Assembly: GCA_045593725.1 (NCBI GenBank)
Contig: JAZNXE010000011.1
Span: forward strand, 1 to 60,464
DNA: 60,464 nucleotides
DNA from: HGM12713 sp045593725
GTDB lineage: Bacteria; Bacillota; Clostridia; Oscillospirales; CAG-272
Direction of reading: 5' to 3'
This document shows, piece after piece, positions 25,139 to 35,074 of the stretch (position 1 is its first letter; each line of letters opens with the position of its first letter). The translations under genes and the position numbers were made by a program. The notes beneath the pieces were generated by a model, which saw only the letters and a program-made list of their open reading frames with translations, did not search any database and was not told where the DNA came from.

Positions 25139-25987
25139 ATGGCAGAGTACAACAACGATTCCTACAATCGCTGTATCGCGGAGCTTCGCACACGTTACAG
25201 GGGCAGAGCCGTTTCTAACAATATGAAAAATGAGATGGCTGCGCTTATGGAAAAGGAAGCTTCAAGTAGAGATAATACTCCCGAGAGCTACATACTTTTT
25301 GATTCTCGCTCAAAGATAGCCGACAGCTATCGCAGCGGAACGTACAACGGAAGCAAATATATGACCTCTGATGATTTTGTCCGTTACTTCAAGAGCCGCA
25401 GAGCCTTCTATATGCCCTCCACCGTTAAGGCGGAGGAAGCAAAGGCGGAGGCTGCGAAGAACTCAGCTGTTCCCGCAAGAAAGAACGGCGCGTCCTCAAC
25501 GGGGATGACTCGCTCGGAGTCAGGCTCAAAGGAGGGTCACATACAAGGTCTGCTGTCTATCGCTAAGGAATTCGCAAAAAAATGGTTCCCTGTAGAAAGC
25601 CGAGAGAACAGGGGACAGGGCAGACGCTTCAGAGTGCCTGTATCCGCCATGGCGGGAATAGCGGTATTCGCCATATCCATGAGCCTTATAGTAAGCGGCT
25701 CGGTAATGGTGGGAAGCGCTACGGGACAGGTAGGACGTCTTGACAGTGAGATAGCATCCCTCAAGGTGGAGGAAGCAGACCTTCAGGGAAAGCTTGATCT
25801 GAAATATACTGTGGAAGAAATAGAGGCTGACGCTAAAAAGCTGGGCATGGTAAAAAGACAGTATGCGGATAGCGAATACATAGTGCTTGACGGCGGTGAG
25901 GAGATAGAGATATACGACGCTAAGGAAGAAGAAAATCTTGGACTTTCGGCTCTCCTGTCGGCGTTCGGTATAGACCCTAAGAATTAA
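25139..25987 (+). CDS. FtsL/DivIC-like septum protein with long N-terminus
   Basis: 282 residues in the ftsL position, between rsmH and the PBP gene. A long polar cytoplasmic region (about 1-165) precedes one membrane helix (about 172-195, AMAGIAVFAISMSLIVSGS) and a short coiled coil (LDSEIASLKVEEADLQGKL) ending in LGMVKRQYADSEYI, the type of ending seen in FtsL. Typical FtsL proteins have about 100-120 residues, so the N-terminal region is extra. Identification rests on position and topology; overall similarity is low, as is usual for FtsL. Confidence 0.7.
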   Translation: MAEYNNDSYNRCIAELRTRYRGRAVSNNMKNEMAALMEKEASSRDNTPESYILFDSRSKIADSYRSGTYNGSKYMTSDDFVRYFKSRRAFYMPSTVKAEEAKAEAAKNSAVPARKNGASSTGMTRSESGSKEGHIQGLLSIAKEFAKKWFPVESRENRGQGRRFRVPVSAMAGIAVFAISMSLIVSGSVMVGSATGQVGRLDSEIASLKVEEADLQGKLDLKYTVEEIEADAKKLGMVKRQYADSEYIVLDGGEEIEIYDAKEEENLGLSALLSAFGIDPKN

Positions 25988-26074
25988 GCAAATAGAATAA
26001 AGAAAAAACAGCAAACATAATATGTAAAGAATTCACAAAATTCCGAGTAAGGACTCGGAAAGAAGGAGAGATAA

Positions 26075-28426
26075 ATGAACGACGGTCCCAACAAAACGAG
26101 AGCGATAAAACGCTCAACGCTCGTGGGAATCTTAATCTTTGCCGCGTTCGGAGCGCTTCTATTGAGAATTCTGATTATACAGACGGTCAGCTTTGAAAAG
26201 TATCAGTCTAAGGTCATCAATCAGATGACTACAGAGTCGCCCGTAGCGGCAAACCGAGGCAAGATATACGACAGGAACGGAAACGTACTTGCCACTAACG
26301 TGACCACATACAGAGTGTTTATATCCCCGTCGGGAATAAGCGCGGCTGAAAAGAAAGACGGTAAGAAGTATTCGGATATAATTGCCAAGGGGCTTTCCGA
26401 GCTTCTTGAGGAAGTCAGCTACGAAAAGGTATATGAGCAAGCAACTAAATATACCGATAAGCTTGACAGAACCATAGTTCAGAAGGTATATGAAGAAAAG
26501 GCTGACGAGATAAGAAAATTTATAGCGGATAACAAATTTGAACAGATGATATTCCTTGAGGCGCAAAGTACACGGTATTATCCCAACAACAGCTTGGCGG
26601 CTCACATTCTGGGCTTTACAAGCAGTGATGGAGAAGGACTTTACGGACTGGAGCTTCAATATGACGAATATCTTGGCGGAGTTGACGGATACTACATAAA
26701 GGCGCGCGACTCCTACGGAAACGTAATGCCCTTTGAATATTCAAGCTATATCGAGGCAATAGACGGATATAATCTTACAACGACTATTGACAGTAACGTT
26801 CAGGCATTCCTTGAGGCAGAGCTTGCGGCAACCACCGAAAAGTACGCCGCCCAAAACCGCGCCTGCGGAATAGTTATGGATGTAAAGACGGGCGCTATAC
26901 TTGCTATGGCAACCTCTTCGCCCTTTAATCTTAATGACCCGTGGGGGCTTGACGACGTTTCCAAGAGCAGACTTGAACAGCTTGAGCTTGAAGGCTTTGA
27001 CAAGCAGAGCGATGAATATAACGACCTTTCCAGAGAGCTTTTGACAACTATGTGGTCAAACAAGGCGGTTACGGAAAGCTATATTCCCGGTTCGACATTT
27101 AAGATAATAACCTCCTCAATGGCTCTTGAGGAAAAGAAGGTCAGTCTTACGGAGGGAGTAAATTGCCCCGGTCACAAGACGGTGTTGGGTCAGGTAATAC
27201 ACTGTCACGAGAGAGAAGGACACGGAATGCTTTCCTTTGCGCAGGGCTTACAGCAGTCCTGTAACGTATGGTTTATGACCCTCGGTCAGCGGGTAGGTAT
27301 AGAGAGATATCAGGATTACGTAGAAACATTTGGATATACCGAAAAAACGGGAATAGACCTTCCGGGTGAGGGAAACAGTATTTTTAATCCCGAAATGAGT
27401 GAGCTTGACCTGGCTATTTACGCCTTCGGTCAGAACTTTAACGTAACTCCCATACAGCAGATAACCGCTGTGGCGTCGGTAGCCAACGGCGGAACGCTTC
27501 TCACTCCCTATCTTGTGGAGCAGATAAGCGACGATGCGGGAAATATAATATTTCAGCACGATACACAGGTGAAACGCGAAACGGTCAGCAAGGAAACCTG
27601 TGAGCTTATCTCAGATATACTTGAAGAAGGCGTTTCGGGAGAGGGCGGCGCGAAGAACGCTTACGTTGCGGGATATAGAGTAGCCGCTAAGACGGGTACG
27701 TCTGAGAAAAAGGAAAGAGAATGTCCCTTGTGCGGAAGCGCGGGTAAGCCCATAGAGATAGACGGTGAAGCATATTTTATTTGCAGTATATGCAAGCATA
27801 TAGGCGACAGGAGTGATTTTGCGGAGAGTGAGCAGTACGTTTGCTCAACAGTGGCGTATGCTCCCGCAGACGACCCTCAGATAGCCGTAATAATAATGGT
27901 AGATGAACCGCAGGGCTACGGTCTTTACGGAAGCACGGTTGCCGCGCCTTACGTGGCGAACGTTTTGGAAAACGCGATGCCCTACCTTGGAATTGAAGCA
28001 ATATATACCGATGCCGAGCTTGCGAAGATGGCAACAAAGGCGGGAAGCTATAAGGGCTGGTCGGTAGAGCGCGCTATCGAGTATATAGAACGCGCGGGAC
28101 TTGATTATAAGGTCATAGGAAACGGCGAGGTGGTAAAATCTCAGATGCCCGCCGCAGGTACATATATTGAGAAGATTTCGGGTAAGATAGTGCTATATAC
28201 AGAGGGAAGCCCTGATGAGATGGTCAGCGTTCCCGACCTTAGCGGTATGGTTGCCGCTACTGCAAATCAAGCGCTTGTAAATCTTGACCTGAATATAAAA
28301 ATAGAGGGTAGCGCAAGCTATCTTTCGGGTACGGGATACAGAGTGGTATCCCAGTCGGTTCCCGCGGGAACTAAAGTAGCTAAGGGAACGGTAGTGACCG
28401 TAACCTTTGCTAAAAAGAGCTCTTAA
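26075..28426 (+). CDS. SpoVD/FtsI-type penicillin-binding protein with PASTA domains
   Basis: 783-residue class B PBP: N-terminal membrane anchor, dimerisation region, transpeptidase with STFK (SYIPGSTFK), SCN (QQSCNVWF) and KTGTSE, then two PASTA-like repeats (about 650-783). It cross-links septal or spore-cortex peptidoglycan outside the membrane. Directly after KTGTSE there is an insertion with CPLCG and CSICK, a zinc-ribbon-like pair of CxxC motifs that is not part of the usual domain. The position fits ftsI or spoVD, and which role it serves cannot be decided. Start supported by AAGGAGAG. Confidence 0.88.
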   Translation: MNDGPNKTRAIKRSTLVGILIFAAFGALLLRILIIQTVSFEKYQSKVINQMTTESPVAANRGKIYDRNGNVLATNVTTYRVFISPSGISAAEKKDGKKYSDIIAKGLSELLEEVSYEKVYEQATKYTDKLDRTIVQKVYEEKADEIRKFIADNKFEQMIFLEAQSTRYYPNNSLAAHILGFTSSDGEGLYGLELQYDEYLGGVDGYYIKARDSYGNVMPFEYSSYIEAIDGYNLTTTIDSNVQAFLEAELAATTEKYAAQNRACGIVMDVKTGAILAMATSSPFNLNDPWGLDDVSKSRLEQLELEGFDKQSDEYNDLSRELLTTMWSNKAVTESYIPGSTFKIITSSMALEEKKVSLTEGVNCPGHKTVLGQVIHCHEREGHGMLSFAQGLQQSCNVWFMTLGQRVGIERYQDYVETFGYTEKTGIDLPGEGNSIFNPEMSELDLAIYAFGQNFNVTPIQQITAVASVANGGTLLTPYLVEQISDDAGNIIFQHDTQVKRETVSKETCELISDILEEGVSGEGGAKNAYVAGYRVAAKTGTSEKKERECPLCGSAGKPIEIDGEAYFICSICKHIGDRSDFAESEQYVCSTVAYAPADDPQIAVIIMVDEPQGYGLYGSTVAAPYVANVLENAMPYLGIEAIYTDAELAKMATKAGSYKGWSVERAIEYIERAGLDYKVIGNGEVVKSQMPAAGTYIEKISGKIVLYTEGSPDEMVSVPDLSGMVAATANQALVNLDLNIKIEGSASYLSGTGYRVVSQSVPAGTKVAKGTVVTVTFAKKSS

Positions 28427-28478
28427 GCTCGGCGCGTGCGCCACGGAAGTTGAAGTATAACGATTTTCGGGGGTGCGT

Positions 28479-29963
28479 ATGCGTTTTGAAAGACTTCTTT
28501 TTGATGCGGGACTTGAATGTCCTTGCGAACTCGAGAGCAAGATATGCTCGGGTGTCGTTACCGATTCAAGGAAGGTAACTAAGGATTGTATTTTTGTCTG
28601 CATTTGCGGCTCGGTGTGTGACGGACATGACCATATCGAGGAGGCAATCAAGGCGGGCGCTTCGGTTATAGTTGCAGAGAATGTGCGTGGCGTGTGTGTG
28701 GGTGGTGCCGCAATAATTCTTGTTGAAAACACAAGGCTAACGGCTTCTTTGCTCTATAACTCGTGGTTTGGCTCGCCTGCGGCAGACCTCAGGATAATAG
28801 GGGTTACGGGAACTAACGGAAAGACCTCCACAGCCCTTATGATGCTCAGCATTTTTGAGGAGGCAGGATATCCCTGCGGCTTTTTGGGGACTGTTGGGTA
28901 TATGTCGGTGGGTAGGCGTATGATAGCGGAAGCCGAAATGACTACCCCTGACCCGATGACACTGTATTCTGCCTTGGCGCAGATGAAGAAGGATGGAGCG
29001 GAGTACGTTTTCATGGAGGTCAGCTCCCACTCATTGGCTCAGAGCAGGATCGGAGCAATAAGCTTTGATACTGCTGTCTTTACTAATCTCAGTGAGGATC
29101 ATCTTGATTTTCACGGAGATATGGAGAAATATTATAAGGCTAAAGAAATATTGTTTTCTCAATGCCGTCGGGCGGTCATAAATATTGATGACGCGGCGGG
29201 AGGGCGGCTTTTTCGCTCTTTAGAGGATAGCGGTGTGGATAAAAAAAGCTGTTCTCTTGAGGAGGGGGACTTTTGCGCTCTTATGCCAAAGCCCATAGGC
29301 TCATTAGGAAGCGAATACGCACTGAAAACCGCTAAGGGTCTGTATAGGGTATTTTTGCCCCTTGCGGGAGAATTTCAGATAATGAACTCCTTACAGGCGG
29401 CAGCGGTAGCGCTTATGCACGGCATCCCCATAGATAGGATACGCAGAGCATTCGCCGCTACGAAAGGAATATCGGGAAGAATGGAGCCCTTCAAGGGACA
29501 CGAAAAGCAGAATTTTGATATTTTCATAGATTACGCCCATACTCCCGACGCCCTTGAAAAGCTGCTAAGAAGCGTGAGAGCCTTCAAGGACGACAAGGCA
29601 AGAGTTATTCTTCTGTTCGGTTGCGGAGGAGAGCGCGAAAAAGAAAAGAGAAGTATGATGGGACAAATAGCCTCCCGATTGGCTGATCTTACCCTTGTGA
29701 CCTCGGATAATCCCAGAGGGGAAGTGCCGAGTCAGATAATATCGGATATACTTAAGGGGATAGACAAGGAAAAGGCTTATGCGGTTATTGAGGACCGCAG
29801 AAGAGCCATAGAGGAAGCTATATGTACATACGCGAGGCGCGGAGATGTTCTGCTCCTTGCGGGTAAGGGGCATGAGACCTATCAGATAGACGGTTCGGGA
29901 AAGCACCCATTTGACGAAAGAGAGATAGTAAAGGAAGCTTTGAGTAAGCTTTACGATAAATAA
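28479..29963 (+). CDS. murE: UDP-MurNAc-tripeptide synthetase MurE
   Basis: 494-residue Mur ligase. GVTGTNGKTSTALMML is the ATP-binding P-loop, followed by MEVSSHSLAQSRI, the central DYAHTPDALEKLL and TSDNPRGE, where the DNPR pattern is characteristic of the meso-diaminopimelate-adding enzymes. It adds the third residue of the peptidoglycan stem peptide in the cytoplasm. ATG 28479 was chosen; the GTG two codons upstream lies within the G-rich ribosome site. Confidence 0.94.
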   Translation: MRFERLLFDAGLECPCELESKICSGVVTDSRKVTKDCIFVCICGSVCDGHDHIEEAIKAGASVIVAENVRGVCVGGAAIILVENTRLTASLLYNSWFGSPAADLRIIGVTGTNGKTSTALMMLSIFEEAGYPCGFLGTVGYMSVGRRMIAEAEMTTPDPMTLYSALAQMKKDGAEYVFMEVSSHSLAQSRIGAISFDTAVFTNLSEDHLDFHGDMEKYYKAKEILFSQCRRAVINIDDAAGGRLFRSLEDSGVDKKSCSLEEGDFCALMPKPIGSLGSEYALKTAKGLYRVFLPLAGEFQIMNSLQAAAVALMHGIPIDRIRRAFAATKGISGRMEPFKGHEKQNFDIFIDYAHTPDALEKLLRSVRAFKDDKARVILLFGCGGEREKEKRSMMGQIASRLADLTLVTSDNPRGEVPSQIISDILKGIDKEKAYAVIEDRRRAIEEAICTYARRGDVLLLAGKGHETYQIDGSGKHPFDEREIVKEALSKLYDK

Positions 29964-29989
29964 GTTTTGACGAAAGGGAAGAGAAAGAG

Positions 29990-31444
29990 ATGAAGGTTAA
30001 TGTTGGTTGTAACGCTTTGACTATGTCCGAGCTTGCTAATATTTGCGGCGGTATGCTTTGCTATGCAGGCGGCCAAACCAATCGCGACGTACCGTTCAGA
30101 TCTGTTTGTACCGACTCGCGTGAAACAGAGAGAGATTCTCTCTTTGTAGCCTTGGGCGGAGCGCGTGTTGACGGACACGACTATATACACGCGGCTCTTT
30201 CTCTCGGAAGTGAGTGCGTTCTTTGCGAGCGTATTCCCGAAGCGTTGAATGACAGAAGGTACGTAGCCCTTGTGGTTAACGATACTCTTAAGGCTGTTGG
30301 AGAGCTTGCAAAGGCATACGACCGCAGAATTAACAATAAAAAGGTAGCAATTACGGGCAGTGTGGGAAAGACCACCACAAAGGAATTTGTGGCGGCTGTT
30401 CTCTCTGAAAATCTTCGTCTGCATAAGACAGAGGGTAACTATAACAGCACTATCGGTATGCCTCTTTCCTTGCTTACTATGAGGAATGATACAGAGGTAT
30501 CTGTTCTTGAAATGGGGATGAGCAATCTGGGTGAGATAGAGTATCTTTCCAAGATAGCAGAGCCTGATATAGCTATAATAACCAATATAGGCTCTTCTCA
30601 CATGGAATATCTGGGAAGCAGAGAAAATATAAGCCGCGCCAAGCTTGAGATAGTAAAGGGGCTTAAGGCGGACGGAATTGTGCTTCTTAACGGCGACGAG
30701 CCGCTTTTGCGCAACCGCGAGGAGCTTGACGGAAAGGATTTCAGATACGTGGGCTTTGCCGAGGACTGCCATTTTAAGGCGCAGAACGTGCGCTGTTCTA
30801 TGGGCAGAACCGTATTTGATATTTGCTACGATGGAAGGCTTGTAGAAAACGTAACTATTCCCGCTATGGGTAACCATAACGTGTATGCCGCGCTCTTTGC
30901 TTATGCGGTAGGCGTAAATATGGGACTTTCCGATGATGCTATATGCCACGGTCTTGCTTGCTTTAAGGCGGTGGGAATGCGCCAGAATATCTATGATATC
31001 GGTGATATTACTGTTATAGAGGACTGCTATAACGCAAGTCCCGAGTCTATGAAGGCGGCTATCCGTGTTCTTGACGAGGTAGTAAGACAGAAGCAGAGAG
31101 GAAGAATGACGGCGCTTCTTGGAGATATGTATGAGCTTGGCGCAAACGAGGGCGCCTTCCACGAGGAAGTCGGAATGGAATTTGCCAGACGCGGGGGAGC
31201 TGCGCTCTTTACCTTTGGTCAGCTTGCCGATATGATAGCCAACGGCGCTATGCTTGGCGGAATGTCGTGTGAGAATATTTACAGGAACTGCAACGTAAGA
31301 TGTCCCGAGATAAGCGGTGAGATGCTTCTGCACGCTCTCCGTCCGGGGGATACGCTTCTTGTTAAGGCAAGCCGAGGCGCAGCCGCTGAGAGAGTCCTCA
31401 GATACTTAGAGGAAAATCAAGATAGACTTTTTGGTTTGAAGTAA
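29990..31444 (+). CDS. murF: UDP-MurNAc-tripeptide-D-Ala-D-Ala ligase MurF
   Basis: 484-residue Mur ligase that adds D-Ala-D-Ala to the UDP-MurNAc tripeptide. ITGSVGKTTTKEFVAAVL is the P-loop; EGNYNSTIGMPLSLL, MGMSNLGEIEYL and EDCYNASPESMKAAI are typical of MurF. It follows murE after 26 bp and is followed by mraY after 16 bp, the usual order. Confidence 0.94.
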   Translation: MKVNVGCNALTMSELANICGGMLCYAGGQTNRDVPFRSVCTDSRETERDSLFVALGGARVDGHDYIHAALSLGSECVLCERIPEALNDRRYVALVVNDTLKAVGELAKAYDRRINNKKVAITGSVGKTTTKEFVAAVLSENLRLHKTEGNYNSTIGMPLSLLTMRNDTEVSVLEMGMSNLGEIEYLSKIAEPDIAIITNIGSSHMEYLGSRENISRAKLEIVKGLKADGIVLLNGDEPLLRNREELDGKDFRYVGFAEDCHFKAQNVRCSMGRTVFDICYDGRLVENVTIPAMGNHNVYAALFAYAVGVNMGLSDDAICHGLACFKAVGMRQNIYDIGDITVIEDCYNASPESMKAAIRVLDEVVRQKQRGRMTALLGDMYELGANEGAFHEEVGMEFARRGGAALFTFGQLADMIANGAMLGGMSCENIYRNCNVRCPEISGEMLLHALRPGDTLLVKASRGAAAERVLRYLEENQDRLFGLK

Positions 31445-31460
31445 GGCGGTATAAAAGTAA

Positions 31461-32453
31461 ATGTTTAATGAAATGTTGACAGAATTTGTCATAGCGGGGG
31501 TATCGTCGTTTTTGCTTACGGTGATACTCTCCCGTTGTATTATTCCAATTTTAGTGGCAAAAAAGGCAGGTCAGCCCATACGCAAAGAAGGTCCTCAATC
31601 ACATATGAGCAAGGCGGGAACTCCAACAATGGGAGGAATAGCCTTTATTCTGGCAATAGCTATGGCGCTTACCGGTATCAGTATATGGTACGCTATAAGC
31701 GCTAAGCAGAATGAGCTTATCCCCATGGCGCTTACTATGGCTCTTGCCGTGATGAACGGTATGATAGGCTTTTTTGACGACTACAAAAAGCTTGTGAAGA
31801 AGGAGAACGAGGGACTGAAGGCGGGTCAGAAGTTTTTACTTCAGGTGCTTGCGGCAATAGCCTATGTAGTTTTTCTTAAGGCGCTTGGATATATAGATAC
31901 GTCGATTCATATCCCTTTTACGACCATAAACGTAGAGCTTGGTATAGTTTACTATATTTTTGCGGTCATCCTTATAGTCGGTGTAGTTAACAGTGTGAAT
32001 CTTACCGACGGACTTGACGGACTTGCGTCAACGGTTACCCTGGTGGTGGCTGTATTCTTCTCCATCTTGGCGTTTTCTTATCTTGATTCCTCATTGGCAA
32101 TGATATCCGCGGTTCTTGTAGGAGCAATGCTGGGCTTTTTAATATTCAACCATCATCCCGCAAAGGTGTTTATGGGAGATACAGGCTCACTTTTCCTTGG
32201 AGGAGCGGTAACGGGCGCGGCGTTTATGATAAACGAGCCTATGATAATAATAATCGCGGGGGGAGTTTACGTATTTGAGGCGATATCTGTTATATTGCAG
32301 GTTGGCTTTTTCAAGATGACGCATAAGCGTATCTTCAAATGCGCTCCTGTGCATCACCATTTTGAGGCCTGCGGCTGGTCGGAGGTAAAGGTAGTAAGCG
32401 TATTTTCTCTTGTTACGGCACTATTGTGTGTTCTGGCGTGGTTCGGTATATAA
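31461..32453 (+). CDS. mraY: phospho-MurNAc-pentapeptide transferase MraY
   Basis: 330-residue polytopic membrane enzyme that forms lipid I. GTPTMGGIAF, GFFDDYKKL, NLTDGLDGLA and the C-terminal HHHFEACGW are family motifs, with about ten hydrophobic segments. In most clusters murD follows; here ftsW comes next. The ATG at 31461 has a weak ribosome site (AAGGCGG). Confidence 0.95.
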   Translation: MFNEMLTEFVIAGVSSFLLTVILSRCIIPILVAKKAGQPIRKEGPQSHMSKAGTPTMGGIAFILAIAMALTGISIWYAISAKQNELIPMALTMALAVMNGMIGFFDDYKKLVKKENEGLKAGQKFLLQVLAAIAYVVFLKALGYIDTSIHIPFTTINVELGIVYYIFAVILIVGVVNSVNLTDGLDGLASTVTLVVAVFFSILAFSYLDSSLAMISAVLVGAMLGFLIFNHHPAKVFMGDTGSLFLGGAVTGAAFMINEPMIIIIAGGVYVFEAISVILQVGFFKMTHKRIFKCAPVHHHFEACGWSEVKVVSVFSLVTALLCVLAWFGI

Positions 32454-32495
32454 GCTTACAAAAATAAAATAATTCAAGGCAGGGAGGTGTTGATT

Positions 32496-33797
32496 TTGGA
32501 AAATAGAAATGAAGAACAAGATCAAAATCTGCCTGCTTTTGACGTTAAAGAAAAGAAATCTCTTAAAATAAGGATAAAGAGCGCCCTTGAGAAAAGGGAG
32601 GAGGATATGGCGGTTAATGACGTCATATTTACCGAAAAGCTCACTCCTGCCGAGGCAGAGGACGAGAGAAAGCCGCTTAACAAGGGAAGCGTTGATATGT
32701 GGTTCCTTTTGTGGACTATGCTGCTTATCTGCTTCGGCGCGGTAATGTCTTACAGCGCCAGCGCGGTATATGCCGAGAAAAATTACGACAGCGCCACCTA
32801 TTTTTTGTGGAGATACATAATCTTTACAGTAGCTTCGGTAGCCGTCACGGCAGTGTTTGTGGCGTTTGCCAGACCTTGGTTCTGGAGAGTGTTCGGAGTT
32901 GGCTCATACATAGCGGCTATTCTTCTGCTCATATTGGTTATATTTATAGGCGATACGGGGGGAGGAGCGCAAAGATGGATAGAGGTAGGACCAATAACCA
33001 TTCAGCCCTCTGAGATAGCCAAAATGGCTGTGGTAATGGTGCTTGCTCTGTATATGTCGAAATATGAAAAGCAGATAAATTCCACTCATAAATTCGGGGG
33101 GAATTTCAAGCACGGATTTTTCATTCCTATGATAATAATAGGCATACTCTGCGCCTTGATAATTCTTCAGCCTCACCTTTCGGGAACTATAATCGTCGGT
33201 CTTATCGGAGTGATGGTAATGTTTCTGGCGGGAACACGAATAAAGTGGCTTGCCATATTCGTTGGTATTATCGGCGTAGTGGGAATACTGTTTATCTCGT
33301 TTTTCGGATACTCTATGGAGCGAGTACAGATATGGCTCAATATCGACAGCGTTGACCCTCTCGGAGAGGCATGGCAGACGCTTCAGGGACTTTACGCCAT
33401 TGGCTCTGGCGGATTTTTCGGACTCGGACTCGGAAGCAGCCGACAGAAATTCGGATACGTTTCTCAGCCTCAGAACGACTTTATATTTACAATTATTTGC
33501 GAGGAGCTGGGCTTTGTAGGGGCGTTTGTGCTTGTATTCCTTTTCGCGCTGTTGGTGTGGAGAGGTATAAAGATAGGCAGAAGCGCACCCGACAAGTTTT
33601 GTGCCTTGGTTGTGTGGGGACTTACCCTTAAGATAGCCTTACAGGTGCTGATGAATATAGCCGTGGTAACCAATTCAATGCCTAACACGGGAATATCACT
33701 GCCCTTCTTCAGCTCGGGAGGCTCCTCGCTTATGCTCCAGATATTTGAGGTGGGAATAATTCTTTCCATATCCAGGTTTTCAACACAGAAAAAATAA
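32496..33797 (+). CDS. ftsW: SEDS peptidoglycan polymerase FtsW
   Basis: 433-residue SEDS protein with a soluble N-terminal extension of about 65 residues, then ten hydrophobic segments. MSYSASAVYAEKNYDS, GGAQRWIEVGPITIQPSEIAK (split by known SEDS residues), QPHLSGT and the C-terminal FFSSGGSSL are hallmarks. It polymerises glycan strands with the partner PBP at the septum. TTG 32496 is chosen as start because GGGAGG lies 8 bases upstream; GTG 32487 and TTG 32490 overlap or touch that site. Confidence 0.9.
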   Translation: MENRNEEQDQNLPAFDVKEKKSLKIRIKSALEKREEDMAVNDVIFTEKLTPAEAEDERKPLNKGSVDMWFLLWTMLLICFGAVMSYSASAVYAEKNYDSATYFLWRYIIFTVASVAVTAVFVAFARPWFWRVFGVGSYIAAILLLILVIFIGDTGGGAQRWIEVGPITIQPSEIAKMAVVMVLALYMSKYEKQINSTHKFGGNFKHGFFIPMIIIGILCALIILQPHLSGTIIVGLIGVMVMFLAGTRIKWLAIFVGIIGVVGILFISFFGYSMERVQIWLNIDSVDPLGEAWQTLQGLYAIGSGGFFGLGLGSSRQKFGYVSQPQNDFIFTIICEELGFVGAFVLVFLFALLVWRGIKIGRSAPDKFCALVVWGLTLKIALQVLMNIAVVTNSMPNTGISLPFFSSGGSSLMLQIFEVGIILSISRFSTQKK

Positions 33798-33821
33798 CTG
33801 TATAAGGGGACAGCAGACATA

Positions 33822-34964
33822 ATGAGAGTATTATTTAGCGGCGGAGGCACGGGTGGACACATAAGTCCTGCTCTTGCCATGGCTGATATAATAAAAAGTA
33901 ACCTTCCCGGCTCGGAGATAGCCTTTGTGGGAACAGAATACGGAATAGAAAATTCTCTTATACCTCAGGCGGGATATAAGCTTTATCACGTAAACGTTAA
34001 GGGAATACGCCGTTCCTTTTCGGTGTCAAACGCCAAGGCGCTGTATCTTGCCTTGACCTCACCCGTGAAAGCAAGAAAAATAATAAAGGATTTCGCCCCC
34101 GATATCGTTATAGGTACAGGTGGATACGCTTGTTGGCCCGCTCTTAAAGCCGCGGCTGATATGGGAATACCCACAATGATTCACGAATCAAACGCTCTGC
34201 CCGGTATGGCTGTGCGCAGATTGCAGAAGGACGTGGATATCATAATGACTAATTTCGAGTCAACCAAGGAGCTGCTTTCCCCTGAGGCTAAGGTAATAAA
34301 CGTAGGAAATCCCCTTCGTTCAGCGTGCAGTACGCTTACCCGCGAACAGGCAAGGAAGAAGCTTGGTATAGGGGATGACGTAAAATTTGTTGTTCTTTCC
34401 TTTGGGGGAAGTATGGGAGCGGAGCGAGTGAACCGCGCGGCGGCTGAGATGATGGGCAATTTTGCGTCTAAGCATAAGGATATAATGTGCTTCCATATTG
34501 GAGGAAAAAAGAATTTTGAAAGTGCGAGAAGCTATTTCTCCGCTTATGGCTTGGAGCGCGACGGGCGATTTGTGCTTATGGAATATACGGGAGAGCTGCC
34601 TACCTATATGGCGGCGGCAGACGCCGTAATATGCCGAGCTGGGGCTATGACACTTACGGAAATAGCAAAAATGGGAAAGCCCTCGGTAATAATACCTTCT
34701 CCCAACGTGGTTGACGACCACCAGTACAAGAACGCAAAGGCACTTGCAGATGCTGATGCGGCAATGGTTATATGCGAGGATGAGCTGAACATTGACGGAA
34801 AATGTATGGTCTGCGAGGCTATGGAAAGACTTTATTGCGACTCCGAGCTGCGTAAGCGGATGAGCGAAAATATTAAAAAATTTGCGAAGCCCGATGTGGA
34901 GAAGAGCATATACGAGGCTATTTGCGGATTGCTGGATAGCTATAAAAATAATTCCAAGGGATGA
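33822..34964 (+). CDS. murG: MurG glycosyltransferase
   Basis: 380-residue GT-B enzyme that adds GlcNAc to lipid I, making lipid II at the inner membrane face. SGGGTGGHISPALA, GTGGYACWPALKAA, HESNALPG and the C-terminal GAMTLTEIAKMGKPS with HQYKNAK are typical. The start follows AAGGGGA. It ends this part of the cluster at a strong terminator. Confidence 0.95.
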   Translation: MRVLFSGGGTGGHISPALAMADIIKSNLPGSEIAFVGTEYGIENSLIPQAGYKLYHVNVKGIRRSFSVSNAKALYLALTSPVKARKIIKDFAPDIVIGTGGYACWPALKAAADMGIPTMIHESNALPGMAVRRLQKDVDIIMTNFESTKELLSPEAKVINVGNPLRSACSTLTREQARKKLGIGDDVKFVVLSFGGSMGAERVNRAAAEMMGNFASKHKDIMCFHIGGKKNFESARSYFSAYGLERDGRFVLMEYTGELPTYMAAADAVICRAGAMTLTEIAKMGKPSVIIPSPNVVDDHQYKNAKALADADAAMVICEDELNIDGKCMVCEAMERLYCDSELRKRMSENIKKFAKPDVEKSIYEAICGLLDSYKNNSKG

Positions 34965-34968
34965 ATGA

Positions 34969-35000
34969 TAAAAAGAGGTTGCGGAGCAACCTCTTTTTTG
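34969..35000 (+). terminator. terminator after murG
   Basis: AAAAAGAGGTTGC pairs with GCAACCTCTTTTTT around GGA. It splits the cluster in two; a new promoter begins at the next base. Confidence 0.92.
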
Positions 35001-35029
35001 TTGACAAATTCTTGTGAATGATATATAAT
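35001..35029 (+). promoter_or_regulatory. consensus sigma-A promoter for ftsQ
   Basis: TTGACA (35001-35006), 17 bp, TATAAT (35024-35029), a perfect consensus. It abuts the murG terminator. Confidence 0.9.
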
Positions 35030-35074
35030 TATAGTTAATAGAGTGTAGGTGAAACTAAGGGTAAGGAAAAGAAG

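Noticed and set aside
29951..31333. 460-codon minus-strand frame opposite murF
   Set aside because: murF motifs are intact on the plus strand; this is an antisense shadow.
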